64,000 nt of DNA from Ricordea florida (GCA_949710005.1 OX453276.1:14994133-15058132); one strand, 5' to 3'; counted from the stretch's first letter, positions 32,310 through 43,969 are shown. Numbers and translations are program-made. Notes: generated by a model not told the origin, from the sequence alone.

Positions 32310-34261
32310 CTGTATTCATAATTTTTGGCATAGATTTTTAATAGTTTTTTTTTTCCTCCTTTTTCAAGCGAATTAATTGTAAATAGGATTTTAATAGTTA
32401 GCATTGTTGTCTATAGTTATTCAAATAAAGTTGCCATTGTCCTTCTAAAAAGTAAATAAATTCTGATGTTCACAGTCTTGGCTATCCTTCAGTTATTTTA
32501 TTGAATTATTTTTAACTAGTATGAGTGTTTTGACAAGTTCAGATATTTTTATTTAGTGTGGAAATCTCTTGATTGTGTGTGAATAACTACTAGTAACTTG
32601 TATTTTTCAACTAAAGAAAGAAATTCACATGGAAAACTTTTCAAGCACTGGTATATTTAATATCAGGCCTTACATGTTTTAGATGTTTTTAATTTATTAT
32701 TGCTTATTCTTTGTTATTATTTATTCTTTGTTATCATTCAGGATGGCTTTATATATTTCACCAAAGAGACCTGGAGCACACTCATCACTGAAAACTTTCA
32801 TTGCAGCAGTGTCATACAGAGGTTTCCCCCCTTTTGCGTAGTGCAGAGTTAGTGCCTTATGAAACTTGTGGAATGAAGCACTGGAAGATTGTTTCCTCTA
32901 ACAACATTTAGAACAATTTACATCTGATGTTTTCTTTTTTTGTTTTTGGTTATGCAGGGCTGTCATTGAGGGCAGGGGCTGGGGAACTCCCCAGCTGCTA
33001 TGAGTTTGAGTACCAGCTACTTTGAAAGAAAACCACCCAGCCCAACACCAGAATGAATTTTGTTTCCCATCTGATTTTTTTTATTTTCACCACCAACTTG
33101 AAAAATAAGTGACAGCCCTGGTAATAACTGGAATGTTTTGAGAAGCCCTTTAAATTAATGAAAACTATTTAAAAAGCAGTAGATGAGTGTCTTGGGTAAA
33201 CTACATTCAGCATTGAAAAGTAAAGGACAAAAAGTGGGGATCCTCCGCAGGATGTTGGGTTATGACTAAAGTAAAAGATAAGATAAAGAGGTCAAGATAC
33301 ATGTATTGTGAAACCAGTTTATTGCTAAATTCAAATTTTCCAAGGTATGTAGACCACTGGCAGGCAAAGCTGGCTGAGCTGATGCTTATTTTTGTCCCAA
33401 AATAAATCCATGGGCCACTGGTTATTTTAACACTAAATCTTCACAATGTCCATTACTTTGGAATAAAATTTATATCTGCAATTTTCCTCAACTATAAAGA
33501 ATGAATGAAGTTGGAGATAACTCCATCTAATCCATGTTTGCTTAGATGAAATCTTACTGCATACAATGACTAAAACAGCAGAAAATAAGTCAAAATGATT
33601 AGAAATTACAATCTTATATGATCTCTAGTATCAAACGAATTGAAAATTAAGGCAAAGAACCTAACAGTACCTTGTCAGCTGAAGCTTGCACTGTTAAAAT
33701 TACAAAGGTACTCACGCGGCAGTTCTGTGAACGGTCGTAGATCCCATCTGAAAGAAGGCTCCCTTCGGCCGATAGTGGTAATCAATCTTCATGACGGATT
33801 ATCTCAAATTCATTTGATTGAGAAAAAAATCATTTTTGATATTTTCTCACCAAAGAAACGACAAAAACCAAGTCCTCTTCGTGTTCTTACAGCAGCATAC
33901 ATTTACAATGGTTGGGAACAGAAACTGCGAAAAAATATGATAAGAACGGCGGACGATTTCACATAAACCTTAGCCAAAACGATCTGTAAGAATTATACTC
34001 GTCACTGAGCTTCAACTGAACAGCATAAAAGAAGCACAAGCGGCTTGGTGACCAGCTAAGTTACGTGTCAAAATCTGATTTGTCGTCCGCCATTTTGAAA
34101 CATTTAGAGCGGGAAACGAATGCGCATGCTCAGCGGTTTTTGAGACCTGTCCCTTTGTATGTGGTTTTGCCATAACGGCAAATTAGCCAATCAGATTGCG
34201 AGATTAGTTGCAATTTGGTGAAATATGGTAATCAGTCAGGAAGGCGGAAATTGGTCAGAAG
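32310..34261. other. No recognisable gene
   Basis: AT-rich sequence. A 108-codon plus-strand frame at 33640-33966 (Lys/Leu-rich) has no motif or splice support. GC-richer sequence with a CGCATGC motif lies near 34120, upstream of the next gene fragment. Confidence 0.45.
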
Positions 34262-35072
34262 GTGACAAGTTTTCCTATAGGTAAGTTGCCGGGTCAGTTC
34301 TACAAATCTTTGGTCCACAATATGCCTGCCACCAACCCACTGTCATTTCTGCGTCCTCTGTACGATATCGCTGTGTGGCAATTTATTTTGATGTGCAGCT
34401 ACACTCGTAATCCAACTGCAGATGGACAATCAGCTCAAAACCTGCGCATAAGGTTCACATGGAAAATGTACGAGGTAGTGGCCAATTTTTTATGTAAGCT
34501 GCTGAAGGTGCGTGCCTTTTAACATTTACAATCACAGCTACGCTGTGAAGAGGTGCAATCGGCAACTGGGAATTGGGAAGTTGGGCAAAAGGCATCAAGA
34601 AAATTGGTGGAATGGTGTCAGGATCAGTGGCGGAGAAAGGATCCCGTTCTTCCTCAGAGCAATGCAGCTTACTTCGAAAACAAGCCGTGAACTGTACCCT
34701 GGTTTGATAACATTCCAGTATGTCATCGGTGTGGTGTGCCGTGCCCAAACTGTAGAAACAAACTAGTTTCAGAATTACCTGGTGAAATGTCCACAGCCCG
34801 CGCTATTTTAAGCTTTGATGATATACACGAGAACAACAAAAATCTAGGCTATGATGAAGATGATGCTGTCAATGATGGCAACGCATCCAAGGAGCCTGAG
34901 GAGCGCGCTACTGGTCCACAGATGCGAATGCAACTGAGATCAAGGAAAAGAAAGCATACTGATCCCAACCAAGGTTGTTCGAACAGTGCTTAAGATAACT
35001 GATGAAAAAAAGTACAAACGTTTCATTGCTTATCCTGATCTGCACAAGGATCCAGCTACATGTTACGAGTAA
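34262..35072 (+). pseudogene. Zinc-ribbon gene of unknown family, degraded
   Basis: One protein can be followed across three lesions. The first part (34262-34507) is helical. A 30-bp segment with GT...AG ends and an in-frame TAA (34508-34537) interrupts it. Coding resumes at 34538 (L-R-C-E-E-V) in phase 0. A TGA at 34688-34690 interrupts again, followed by a C-H-R-C-x3-C-P-N-C zinc ribbon (about 34720-34750) and an acidic then basic tail. A frame change near 34965-34975 leads to a second tail ending at the TAA at 35072. Function is unknown. Several independent lesions mark it as a pseudogene. Confidence 0.5.
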
Positions 35073-35229
35073 CTGTTTGTTCAAGTGGTCCTTGCATTGT
35101 CGCAGAAGTTGATGTTTTTTAACGTGTTATCGAAAAATTGTTGTTTTGTTGTTACAATTTTTAGTAAATGATATTTGAATTGAAGATACATTTATGTCAT
35201 GTGCTTTGGGAATTCAACAAAAAACCCAT

Positions 35230-35480
35230 TGAGGTAGATCTTCTAACACCCCAAGTGGGGATTACTACCCTTTTGTTCCGGGGAGGGGTACTCCCAGAAA
35301 AATTGGGAAGGATTGTGCATCCGTTTCCCAAAACCCCTACCCTATTTGACAAATAACTGCGAATTTTACTACGCTATTTATGATCTGACCAAAAAATTAG
35401 ATACCGTAGTTATGACCTGATCCATAAATCAATACCCTGTTTCCAACCTCGTTCCCAGGGCTTTTCCCTAGAAAGAGAAA
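35230..35480. repeat. Dispersed non-coding repeat
   Basis: C/G-run-containing sequence (GGGGAGGGGTACTCCC, CAAAACCCCTACCCTA, CCCAGGGCTTTTCCCTAG) of a type I associate with repetitive coral DNA. It lies just upstream of the RecQ-like gene. Confidence 0.4.
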
Positions 35481-35998
35481 TGGCGGACGGGAAAAGGCCC
35501 TGGCATCAGCTGGTCACGTGTTCATCTTACACCCTGAAATCCTGGGTGTAATAAATTAGCGCTTTGCATATTTAAAAAGGCTAAAGCAAGATGGCGGAGA
35601 AGCGTGAAACTACGCCTCATGAAATATCTGTGCTGAAACGACTTGGATCTGCTTTAAATCATTGTAGCTTTCCTTCGTTTTGTTTGAAGCCACTTCAAGT
35701 GACGTGGTTTGAACATTTACTTAAAGGGCAAGATGTTGTTGCCATTCTACCCACTGGTTTCGTCAAGGCGGATAAGAATATAGTGATAGTTGTTTGTCCT
35801 TTAAACTCCATCATAGAGGACCAACTTAACATGTTGCAGGATAGAGTAATCACTGCCGATGTTCTTCAGCTATTCAATGACGAGCAGAAAACGACGGACA
35901 GTTTATTTCATTCAGACAAAAGCAAGGCTGACGGATCGTTAAAAAATCCTAGTGCGAAACTACTGAATGGAGATATCCAGATTATGTTCACACATCCC

Positions 35999-36152
35999 TG
36001 TAGTGTTTCTATTGTGACGTGTGAGTCACATGATCCCTAGTGCATTATGGGATGCAGAACGGGAGCATGTGCTCGGAGACAGAGAAAATAAAAATTGTTA
36101 TCGTTGTTTAAGTGCCGGAATCTTTTATTCTACTTGGGCCCGAAACACCACA
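35999..36152 (+). repeat. 5' LTR of the gypsy element
   Basis: 154 bp, starting TGTAGTGTTTC and ending GAAACACCACA, so the extreme ends are also short inverted repeats (TGTAGTGTTTC / GAAACACCACA). It contains the internal sequence AGAAAATAAAAATTG, a possible polyadenylation/TATA-like region. Unusually short for a gypsy LTR. Confidence 0.93.
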
Positions 36153-36226
36153 TTTGGCGACGAGGATAAAGACGAAAAGCGGATAAAAAGTGGTTAACGA
36201 GTTTAAACGGTGGAAAACTCGCACAG

Positions 36227-39200
36227 ATGGCCGTATCCTTGAGCGGACTGCCAGGTTTACAAGCGTTCGACGCTGTGGGCGAGCCAGCTACACTCGCACA
36301 ACGATGGTTAACTTGGAAAGACGAATTCGAATTGTACGTGACTGCCTCGGGAATCAGCGACCCAACACAGAAGAGGGCGCTTCTACTTCACCTCGCCGGG
36401 CCCCAAGTCAGAGACGTTTTTAATAACTCAATTCCTGCCGACAAACGAGGCGAAGCGAAGGATTACAAGAAAGCTATGGACAGCCTATCCGAACATTTCA
36501 AACCGAGAAAAAACGCGCCGATGGCAAGACAGGCGTTTCTCGCAGCTCAACCAACCGCTGGAGAAACCATTAACAATTTCATCACACGCTTGCAGAAATT
36601 AGCCGAACATTGTGAATACGAAAGTGAAAGGGATAACCAGGTGAGAGATCGTGCGATTTCTTTCATTCACGACAAAAACCTCAAGGCCAAGTTGTATCGC
36701 GAAGAAACATTAACATTGAGCAAACTAATGGAAATCGTTAGCCAATACCATGACAAAGAAGCACTCGTTCTTAACCGTAATGGCCAAGTAAATAACATAT
36801 CTCCAAGCGTCAAAAAAGAGGGAAAATGTTGGCGGTGCGATAAAGCGGGACACTTCGCGAGGGAATGCTTTCGTTCACGTGACCACAAATGCGGGAAATG
36901 TGGCAACGTGGGTCATTTCGAAGTGTGCTGTCACTCCAAACAGAGTAAAGGGCGAGATTCTAGTCGGAGTTCGAGTCGCGGTCGTGGAAACTCTGGCAGA
37001 AAACAAAGTCGTGGAGGAAGTTCACAGTGCCAACGTGATGTACGCCAAGTAACGGAGGACGAGACTGCTGGGAACTCTGCAAGAAAGGATGATTTCTACG
37101 TGTTTTACACTGGGGAGACAGATGACAGGAACACTCTAAAGCTGGAGATTGCAGATAAGACTATTAATGTCATTATAGACTCTGGTGCTAGTTGTAATTT
37201 GATGTCCGAGGAAGTATTTAACCTTATAACGGGGGGTAATGTTAAATTGTTGGAGTGCAACAAAAGAGTTTTTGCTTATGCATCTGAAGAGCCACTCCAA
37301 ATCAAAGGAAAATGTAATCTTGATGTACGTGTACCGCAAACCCAAAAGTCCCTGAGCGTTGAGTTTTATGTTACGCATAGTAAAGCTGCCACGCTATTAG
37401 GCCGCGATGCATCTGAATTGCTTGGTGTTTTAAGGGTTGGTATCCCTGTTAACAGCTGTGATGTTGAATCTGATGGTGCTAGTAACAATCCAAAACAAGC
37501 AGATAGAAAGGCCTCCCTAAGGGCAAAGTTTCCCAAAGTCTTCCAAGGCCTGGGGAAGCTCAAAGGATACCAACTCAAGTTACACATTGACGAAAAGGTG
37601 CAGCCAGTTGCTCAACCCCCACGCAGAATTCCTTTTAGTAGACGAAAGAAAGTCACAGAGAAATTGGAGGAGTTACTGAAGCTTGATGCTATTGAGAAAG
37701 TAGAGGGACCTACCAGCTGGGTCAACCCCTTGGTAGTGGTCGAGAAACCTAACGGGGACATTAGAATCTGTCTGGATATGAGACAAGCGAACCAGGCCAT
37801 TGTGCGGGAGAAACACCCAGTCCCCACCGTAGAAGAAACACTCCAAGAAGTCTCAAATGCCAAAGTTTTCTCTAAATTAGATTTAAATATGGCTTTCCAT
37901 CAAATTGAGTTACACCCAGACTCAAGGGACATTACAACCTTTGCTGCCCCTAATGGCCTTTACAGATACAAGCGCCTGCTTTTCGGTGTAAACATGGCCA
38001 CGGAAAAATTCCAGCAAATTGTGTGGCAGATCATCCAAGACTGCCCAGGGGCATACAACCTCCATGATGACCTGCGAGTTGTTGGCACAAATGATGAAGA
38101 GCATGATAAAAACTTACAGAGGGTCATGCGCAAGCTTAACGAAAGTGGGCTTACACTTAACTATGAAAAATGTGAAATTGGTGTCGGCAGCATGATCTAC
38201 ATGGGTGATGTGCTCTCTGGGGAAGGGCTGAAAGTGTCTAGTGAACGTGTGAAAGCTATTGTTGAGGCACCAGCACCCCAAAACCCATCAGAAGTAAGAA
38301 GTTTTCTTGGCTCCGTGCAGTTCTGTTCAAAGTTCATTCCTAACTTTGCAACAATATCGAGTCCATTGTGGGACCTCACTACGAAACATGGAAAGTGGAA
38401 GTGGGGAGTAAAGGAAGCAAAGTCAGTCCAAGAGATAAAAGACCGGTTGACTCATGCACCAGTGATGGCATATTTCAGACAGGGCGCAGAAACTCGTCTG
38501 ACAACTGACGCTTCACCCGTGGGAGTTGGGGCGATTCTGGAACAGGAGCAAGAAGATGGAAGCTACAGGCCAATATATTATGCCAGCAGGAAGCTGAGTA
38601 AGGTTGAAATGAGGTACTCCCAATTTGAAAGAGAAGCCCTGGCTGTAAGGTGGGCTTGTGAAAAATTCTACTTGTACCTCTATGGCATTAGCTTTGAAAT
38701 CTGCACTGATCACAAGCCTCTTCTCATCGTACTCGGAGCAAAGTCAAAGCCCCCATCTGCAAGAATAGAAAGATGGCTTCTCTATTTACAGCAGTTCCAA
38801 TACAAGCTGACACATATCCGGGGCAAGGACAATGCTGCAGATGTCCTCAGCCGCCTACCGGTTGGTTCTACCCATGATCACGAAACTCAAGCTACAGAAG
38901 AGTTTGCGTACAGCGTAGTAAGTGAGGCTGTACCAGCTGCGTTGGTACCAAAGGAAGTTGAAATCGCTTCTGAAAAAGACCCAACACTAAAGATGCTACG
39001 TCAGGCTGTAATGACAGATGATTGGAGCCAGTTACAAGGCACAATTTACAAAGCAGTTAAAGATGAACTGTGGGTGATAGGGCAGGTGGTGATGAGAGGA
39101 AGCCGCATCATCATCCCACAGAACCTTCAAAAGCGCACCATAATGCTGGCTCACGAAGGACACCAAGGTATGGTCCGAACTAAAGCCAGGTTACGAGAAA

Positions 39201-40306
39201 AAGTATGGTGGCCGCGAATGGACAAGCAAGTAGAGCAAGTAGTACGAACATGTCACCCCTGCCAGCTTGTCGGACCCCGATCCAAACCAGAGCCAGTGAG
39301 ATCAACCAGACTACCAGACTCCCCATGGCAAGAAATCTCGGTTGATCTTCTAGAGATTACAGGTGGAGATCACCTCCTGGTAGTTGTAGACTACTATTCT
39401 CGCTGGATCGAAGCTGTCCTTCTCAAGACAACAGATGCAAAACATGTAATCAAGTCCATGGAGGCTATTTTTAGAACACATGGTCTACCAGAGACTGTCC
39501 GTAGTGACAACGGACCTCCATTTGCATCCAAGGAATTTGAGGGATTCCTAGAATATCTAGCAATCGAGCACAAAAAGGGCGTGCCCTTTTGGCCCCAAAG
39601 CAATGGCGAAGTAGAGCGTTGCAATGAGACCTTACTGAAAATCGTGAGAATCGCACGTCTAGAGGGTAAAGATTGGCGAAAAGCACTTGCAGACTTTCTC
39701 TTCCAGTACAGAGTTACCCCTCACACTGTTACCGGGATATCACCTGCAGAACTACTGATGGGGAGGAAGCTGCGTGACAAACTTCCAAAAGTTCAAATCC
39801 CCAAGGATCGAGCCACTGAAGCACAATGGCAACTGCTCTTAAAAGACAGGGATGCTCGTGCTAAACTTAGACAGAAGGAGTATGCAGACAGAACACGCGC
39901 TGCCAAATTCAGCGACATTGAAGAGGGTGATCAAGTCCTACTGAAACAGGCTCGAGAGAACAAACTTTCACCCAATTATGAACCTGAGCGATACAAAGTT
40001 ATTCACAAGGATGGAAATGCTGTCATACTGGAAGATACAAATGGAAACAATAAAATGCGAAACATAGCCCACATGAAGAAATTTGTTGCACCTGAAACCA
40101 CTGAAAGGGAAGACCAAGTACAGCCAACACAACAACCCCAAGAACCAGACCAGGTGAAACAAGCGCATCCAATGACAGTCGCAAGCCAGCCAGCAGCAGA
40201 GGTGCAAGAGACTCCACCCAACCCTTTGCCAGGCGATTCAGTTGTTTTGCGACCTGCGCGCTCTAGACAACACCCCGCCTATTTGAAAGACTACGTATGC
40301 ACTTAG
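36227..40306 (+). CDS. Gypsy Gag-Pol polyprotein, 1359 aa
   Basis: Single frame without a gag/pol shift. Gag-like region about residues 1-195; two CCHC zinc knuckles at about 201-214 and 222-235 (C-W-R-C...H...C; C-G-K-C...H...C, the second slightly irregular). Aspartic protease D-S-G-A near 318. Reverse transcriptase has L-D-L-N-M-A-F-H-Q near 545 and the catalytic pair as L-H-D-D near 611-614, instead of the usual Y/F-V/I-D-D. RNase H T-D-A-S near 760. Integrase has an HHCC zinc finger (about 975-1011) and D,D-35-E core residues near 1039, 1093 and 1127. The C-terminal tail is Pro/Gln-rich. No envelope. The start ATG at 36227 is 75 bp beyond the LTR. All catalytic residues are present. Confidence 0.95.
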   Translation: MAVSLSGLPGLQAFDAVGEPATLAQRWLTWKDEFELYVTASGISDPTQKRALLLHLAGPQVRDVFNNSIPADKRGEAKDYKKAMDSLSEHFKPRKNAPMARQAFLAAQPTAGETINNFITRLQKLAEHCEYESERDNQVRDRAISFIHDKNLKAKLYREETLTLSKLMEIVSQYHDKEALVLNRNGQVNNISPSVKKEGKCWRCDKAGHFARECFRSRDHKCGKCGNVGHFEVCCHSKQSKGRDSSRSSSRGRGNSGRKQSRGGSSQCQRDVRQVTEDETAGNSARKDDFYVFYTGETDDRNTLKLEIADKTINVIIDSGASCNLMSEEVFNLITGGNVKLLECNKRVFAYASEEPLQIKGKCNLDVRVPQTQKSLSVEFYVTHSKAATLLGRDASELLGVLRVGIPVNSCDVESDGASNNPKQADRKASLRAKFPKVFQGLGKLKGYQLKLHIDEKVQPVAQPPRRIPFSRRKKVTEKLEELLKLDAIEKVEGPTSWVNPLVVVEKPNGDIRICLDMRQANQAIVREKHPVPTVEETLQEVSNAKVFSKLDLNMAFHQIELHPDSRDITTFAAPNGLYRYKRLLFGVNMATEKFQQIVWQIIQDCPGAYNLHDDLRVVGTNDEEHDKNLQRVMRKLNESGLTLNYEKCEIGVGSMIYMGDVLSGEGLKVSSERVKAIVEAPAPQNPSEVRSFLGSVQFCSKFIPNFATISSPLWDLTTKHGKWKWGVKEAKSVQEIKDRLTHAPVMAYFRQGAETRLTTDASPVGVGAILEQEQEDGSYRPIYYASRKLSKVEMRYSQFEREALAVRWACEKFYLYLYGISFEICTDHKPLLIVLGAKSKPPSARIERWLLYLQQFQYKLTHIRGKDNAADVLSRLPVGSTHDHETQATEEFAYSVVSEAVPAALVPKEVEIASEKDPTLKMLRQAVMTDDWSQLQGTIYKAVKDELWVIGQVVMRGSRIIIPQNLQKRTIMLAHEGHQGMVRTKARLREKVWWPRMDKQVEQVVRTCHPCQLVGPRSKPEPVRSTRLPDSPWQEISVDLLEITGGDHLLVVVDYYSRWIEAVLLKTTDAKHVIKSMEAIFRTHGLPETVRSDNGPPFASKEFEGFLEYLAIEHKKGVPFWPQSNGEVERCNETLLKIVRIARLEGKDWRKALADFLFQYRVTPHTVTGISPAELLMGRKLRDKLPKVQIPKDRATEAQWQLLLKDRDARAKLRQKEYADRTRAAKFSDIEEGDQVLLKQARENKLSPNYEPERYKVIHKDGNAVILEDTNGNNKMRNIAHMKKFVAPETTEREDQVQPTQQPQEPDQVKQAHPMTVASQPAAEVQETPPNPLPGDSVVLRPARSRQHPAYLKDYVCT

Positions 40307-40434
40307 TTTTTTAGATTGTGCAAGAGACATTAAGAGAGAGACTGTATGTTTGTTTTAAAGACTTCAATTAGGTTCGTAATACCTTTCATTTAGCTTTTCT
40401 CTAGTACTAACATTTGTAATAACTTAGGGGGAGA

Positions 40435-40588
40435 TGTAGTGTTTCTATTGTGACGTGTGAGTCACATGATCCCTAGTGCATTATGGGATGCAGAACGGGA
40501 GCATGTGCTCGGAGACAGAGAAAATAAAAATTGTTATCGTTGTTTAAGTGCCGGAATCTTTTATTCTACTTGGGCCCGAAACACCACA
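40435..40588 (+). repeat. 3' LTR of the gypsy element
   Basis: 154 bp, no difference from the 5' LTR found by eye. It is preceded by the polypurine tract and followed by the ATCCC target duplication. Confidence 0.93.
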
Positions 40589-42037
40589 ATCCCGAGGCTC
40601 TTTTGAGTAAAGAGGGGCACGAACTGATGAAAAACGAGGTGTTTCAACGAAATGCGGTTGCATGTGTGGTCAATGAAGCTCATTGCGTAGAAATATGGTA
40701 AGGGTTAAAATTGTATCACTGTCTGAAGCTTTAATTAGTCCCAAATTATGACTTTCCATCATAATGTTTATTTAACTTCAGTTCATAACGTAGGTTTGCA
40801 AATGAGGTGAGCTCTGCTCGTATAATCAGCCCTAAGAACATATGCGATGCCTATATTGATGGACTGGAGTAGATAACAGCTGTTTTGTGTTTCAGATGAA
40901 GTTGATGAAAAGTATTTAGAAACTGTCCCTTATTTATAAATAACAATTACTTTTTTCTTCACAAGAATACACCAAACTACATGTATAGACAACATCAGTG
41001 CAAGCCTGATAGAAACTTTAAGTCCAATTTAACTTATTTTTCTTTAGGGGTAAGGAATTTAGGAAGGATTTCAGAGACCTGTCAAAGCGTTTTTCCCCAC
41101 TGCTCCACAGCCACAGCACCACCCCATTTGTTAACAAACCTTAAACAACACTTGTCATTGAAATCAGATTGTAAGGTTATTGCAGCAAACCCCAATCGGA
41201 GTAATATTTATTTTGACAAGAAGCTGAGGATGAGCAACCACCATGTCTTTGAAAGCTATGATCAGATACTGTTTCCCATTGCAAGTGACCTGGCCCTGCA
41301 AAGAGAGAATTATCCCAGGACAATTATATATTTGAAACTCAAGTACTGTGGCTATGCTTATGCTTTGTTTGAGAGGATCCTGAAGGATGAGCAGTTTGTG
41401 GGTAAAACAAAAGATCCAGCTGGAAGGCTATTTGCTTAGTTTCATGCACCACAAACAAAGCGCATGAAGTATAATTTCAGAGATAATGGAGAAGAAATCA
41501 AGGATACGTGTTTTGTTTGCAACATCAGCTCTTGGTATGGGAGTCAATGCTCCCTATGTGGAGCACATTATTCACATCTCCCCTCCAAGTAACTTAGAAG
41601 AATACATGCAGGAGACTGGACGTGCTGGCAGGACTGGAATACCTGCTACAGCTCCCCTATACTACAACAATGCTGACATTGCTAATAACATGGGACACAT
41701 AGAAGAATTAATGAAAGCTTACTGCAGATCTGAGGAGTCCTGTCTCCGGACTCTAATATTGCAATACCTAGGATTTCCTTGTGCACCTCAGGAAAGATGT
41801 TACTGCATTTGTGATGGTAAATGTAATGATGCTGTTGAGAAAGTGCCTGAGACAGTTGAACCACGAGTCAGAGTATTACCAGCTGATAAGACTGTCCTTG
41901 AAGAACTCACTCATTTTGTGCTGCTAGACTTTGAGGCTAAGGCAAATTCAACTGGTATGATGCTCTTTAGTTTCTCCAATCAAGAAAGTCTTCTTCAGAG
42001 GATCATAAAGTTCTTTCAAAGATCTTTTCTTTTATAA

Positions 42038-43360
42038 GTCATTATGCCCCTCTAATTCAATATGAAACAAGTGATCGGGACATGTGGCTTAAAAACAATG
42101 TACATTGAGAGATGTTAATATTGTTTAATGTTGATTGCACAGGTGATGAATATCACAGGTAGAGGGTTTGAAACAGAACTCACCAAATCTACCTTTTTGT
42201 TTGAGGCAATATGGCAAATCTAATTGTTGACATTGTAAATTTCATACATATTTTCATTAATATTTACAGCTATTTCAAAGCGATGTAGTAGTACATATAT
42301 ATCTATGCAAAGAAGTTTCATTAAATGCACCTTATTCCAAAATGGCAACAATTGACTTTATTATTTTATATTTATGTGATACCTTGTTTCAGGTAACAAA
42401 TTCTCTTGAAAGGCAAACAGGGCTAATTAACACAAATATAAAAAAAATAAATATTTTGCCATTTTGGAATAGGGCATATTGTCTTTATTCATATCAATAA
42501 CCGCTTAATGATACATTAAGAAATTCGATGACTTGTTGCTCTAAATAGTCAAAAAGTCCCTCAAGTGTGCTGACACTGCTTACAAAGAAACCTGCTTCAC
42601 CATGTATTGCACACATACACCACGATGAGATTCAACATTAAAACATTATGAACTTCTTTTTATGACATTTTAAGTCTGCTGTTGTGTCCAATAAAATGTA
42701 ACTTGTTTCTGTCTCCTTCAATGAATGACATGTCTGAGCAACTAGGGCATTTTCTTTTATCCTTATAAAAGGGCTACCCAAATCTTATTGTGAATTGAGA
42801 AAAAAATGTTAATCAAACAAACCAGCAAAAGCATTACCCAGGCCATCATTAGATCAGCAGTAGTCTGGTTAATTTTGATTCAACCTTGATTTAACCTGAG
42901 ATGATTCTCAATTGCCTAGTAATCCAGTCATCAGCACTCCAAGTTGCAACTACTTGGGTCACCATGGCAAGTGCAAAAATAAATTGGTGACTAAAATTGC
43001 AAGTGAAAGACACCAATTCAAAGCAGCCATTGGTATAACCAATTGTACTTCATGTATGGTGTCCACTAGATAAGTCTAGGTACATGTAGCTAAAAGTTGA
43101 CTTTCAAAGAACCTGGGCTTGGAGCACTGATAATGGGAAGCAAAGGAGATTAATAAACAACTTGATTTGTGAAAACTGTTACCTGAAATTAAAAAAAGCA
43201 ACTATAATATAATATACCCTGGTTCAGCCAAATCAGTCACTGGGAAAGAGACCAAATAATTCATACAGTCTCCAACTCAAGGTCACTCCAGGACCAAGAT
43301 CATAAGCATATCATGCTTGTTTATATTATAAAATAGGCTCACTAACTTTGTTCTCACAAA
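42038..43360. other. No recognisable gene; one MITE-like element
   Basis: AT-rich DNA. A 153-bp element at 42325-42477 has inverted ends ATGCACCTTATTCCAAAATGG and CCATTTTGGAATAGGGCAT. Otherwise only short frames. Confidence 0.5.
42325..42477. repeat. MITE-like element (153 bp)
   Basis: The ends are imperfect inverted repeats of about 22 bp sharing TATTCCAAAATGGCAA. The target duplication is not clear. The centre is AT-rich. Confidence 0.55.
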
Positions 43361-43969
43361 ATTCAAAAGAATATCTTATATGAAGCAAGCCTAGTTGGGC
43401 CGAATATACTATAAAGAAGAGATATTACATTGTGACTGCTGTTACTGGGGTCAGTTAAACAAAATTGACCAATCAAATTACAGAATGTGATTTCCATCTT
43501 CGCATAAACAACATTGCTATCTTTGAAGGTTTGGTTGCAAGCAATCATTGGTTGAAATGACTTGTTGGAATTCATTGTCTGTATCCTGTCATTTGATAGG
43601 TTAATTTTAAGTGACCTCAGTAACAGTAGTGACACTGTAAATAACTGACCATTTACTGGGTATATGTGCTTTCGATCTCCTACACGCACAATCTTAGCTT
43701 CAGTCAGTTCAGTGGATTTTTGCGACTTTGGAACGTTCTTTGCCATGTCAGACAATTTTTCGCGCAATTCTCGGTAAGTAATTTTCATTTTTTTTTTGTG
43801 AAGTACAACTATAATTTCGTGAAGAATAAGAATGAATCTGTTCATTCAGAAATTGATGAACGCTAATTAAAAAACAACGATTTTCTGCATTTAAGCTACG
43901 ACAAAATATGCGAATGACTCTTGCCCTCAAAACGTGTTTTTAAAATCTGATATGTCATTTCACTTGTAT

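Larger units (their letters stand above)
35999..40588 (+). mobile_element. Complete Ty3/gypsy LTR retrotransposon
   Basis: 5' LTR 35999-36152 and 3' LTR 40435-40588, each 154 bp, TG...CA, and identical as far as I can read. The 5-bp target duplication ATCCC lies at 35994-35998 and 40589-40593. The primer-binding region follows the 5' LTR (TTTGGCGACGAGGATA, 36153 on). The polypurine tract AGGGGGAGA lies directly before the 3' LTR. One uninterrupted gag-pol frame is present. Identical LTRs indicate a very recent insertion, and all parts needed for retrotransposition appear present. Confidence 0.95.
35591..42037 (+). pseudogene. RecQ-like DNA helicase pseudogene with gypsy insertion
   Basis: An ATP-dependent 3'-5' DNA helicase family (superfamily 2). 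Exons: 35591-35998 plus 40594-40697 (one exon, split by the retrotransposon), 41048-about 41470, and about 41483-42037. Visible motifs are the Q-motif-like L-K-P-L-Q, a degraded Walker A (L-P-T-G-F-V-K, lacking G-K-S/T, with sequence missing after it), N-E-A-H in place of D-E-A-H, T-A-T-A-P-P, and motif VI Q-E-T-G-R-A-G-R near 41610-41635, followed by a Cys-rich zinc-binding segment. Lesions: a frame change near 41090-41110, TAG at 41437-41439, and the 4.6-kb insertion. The loss of the nucleotide-binding loop suggests it was inactive even before the insertion. RecQ-like genes are expanded in corals. Confidence 0.8.

Noticed and set aside
34688..34690. Selenocysteine TGA in the zinc-ribbon gene
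   Set aside because: The gene has other lesions and no SECIS-like structure was noticed; a nonsense change is simpler.
36190..36423. 77-codon ORF upstream of gypsy gag
   Set aside because: It overlaps the start of gag-pol in another frame and has no motif; a shadow frame.
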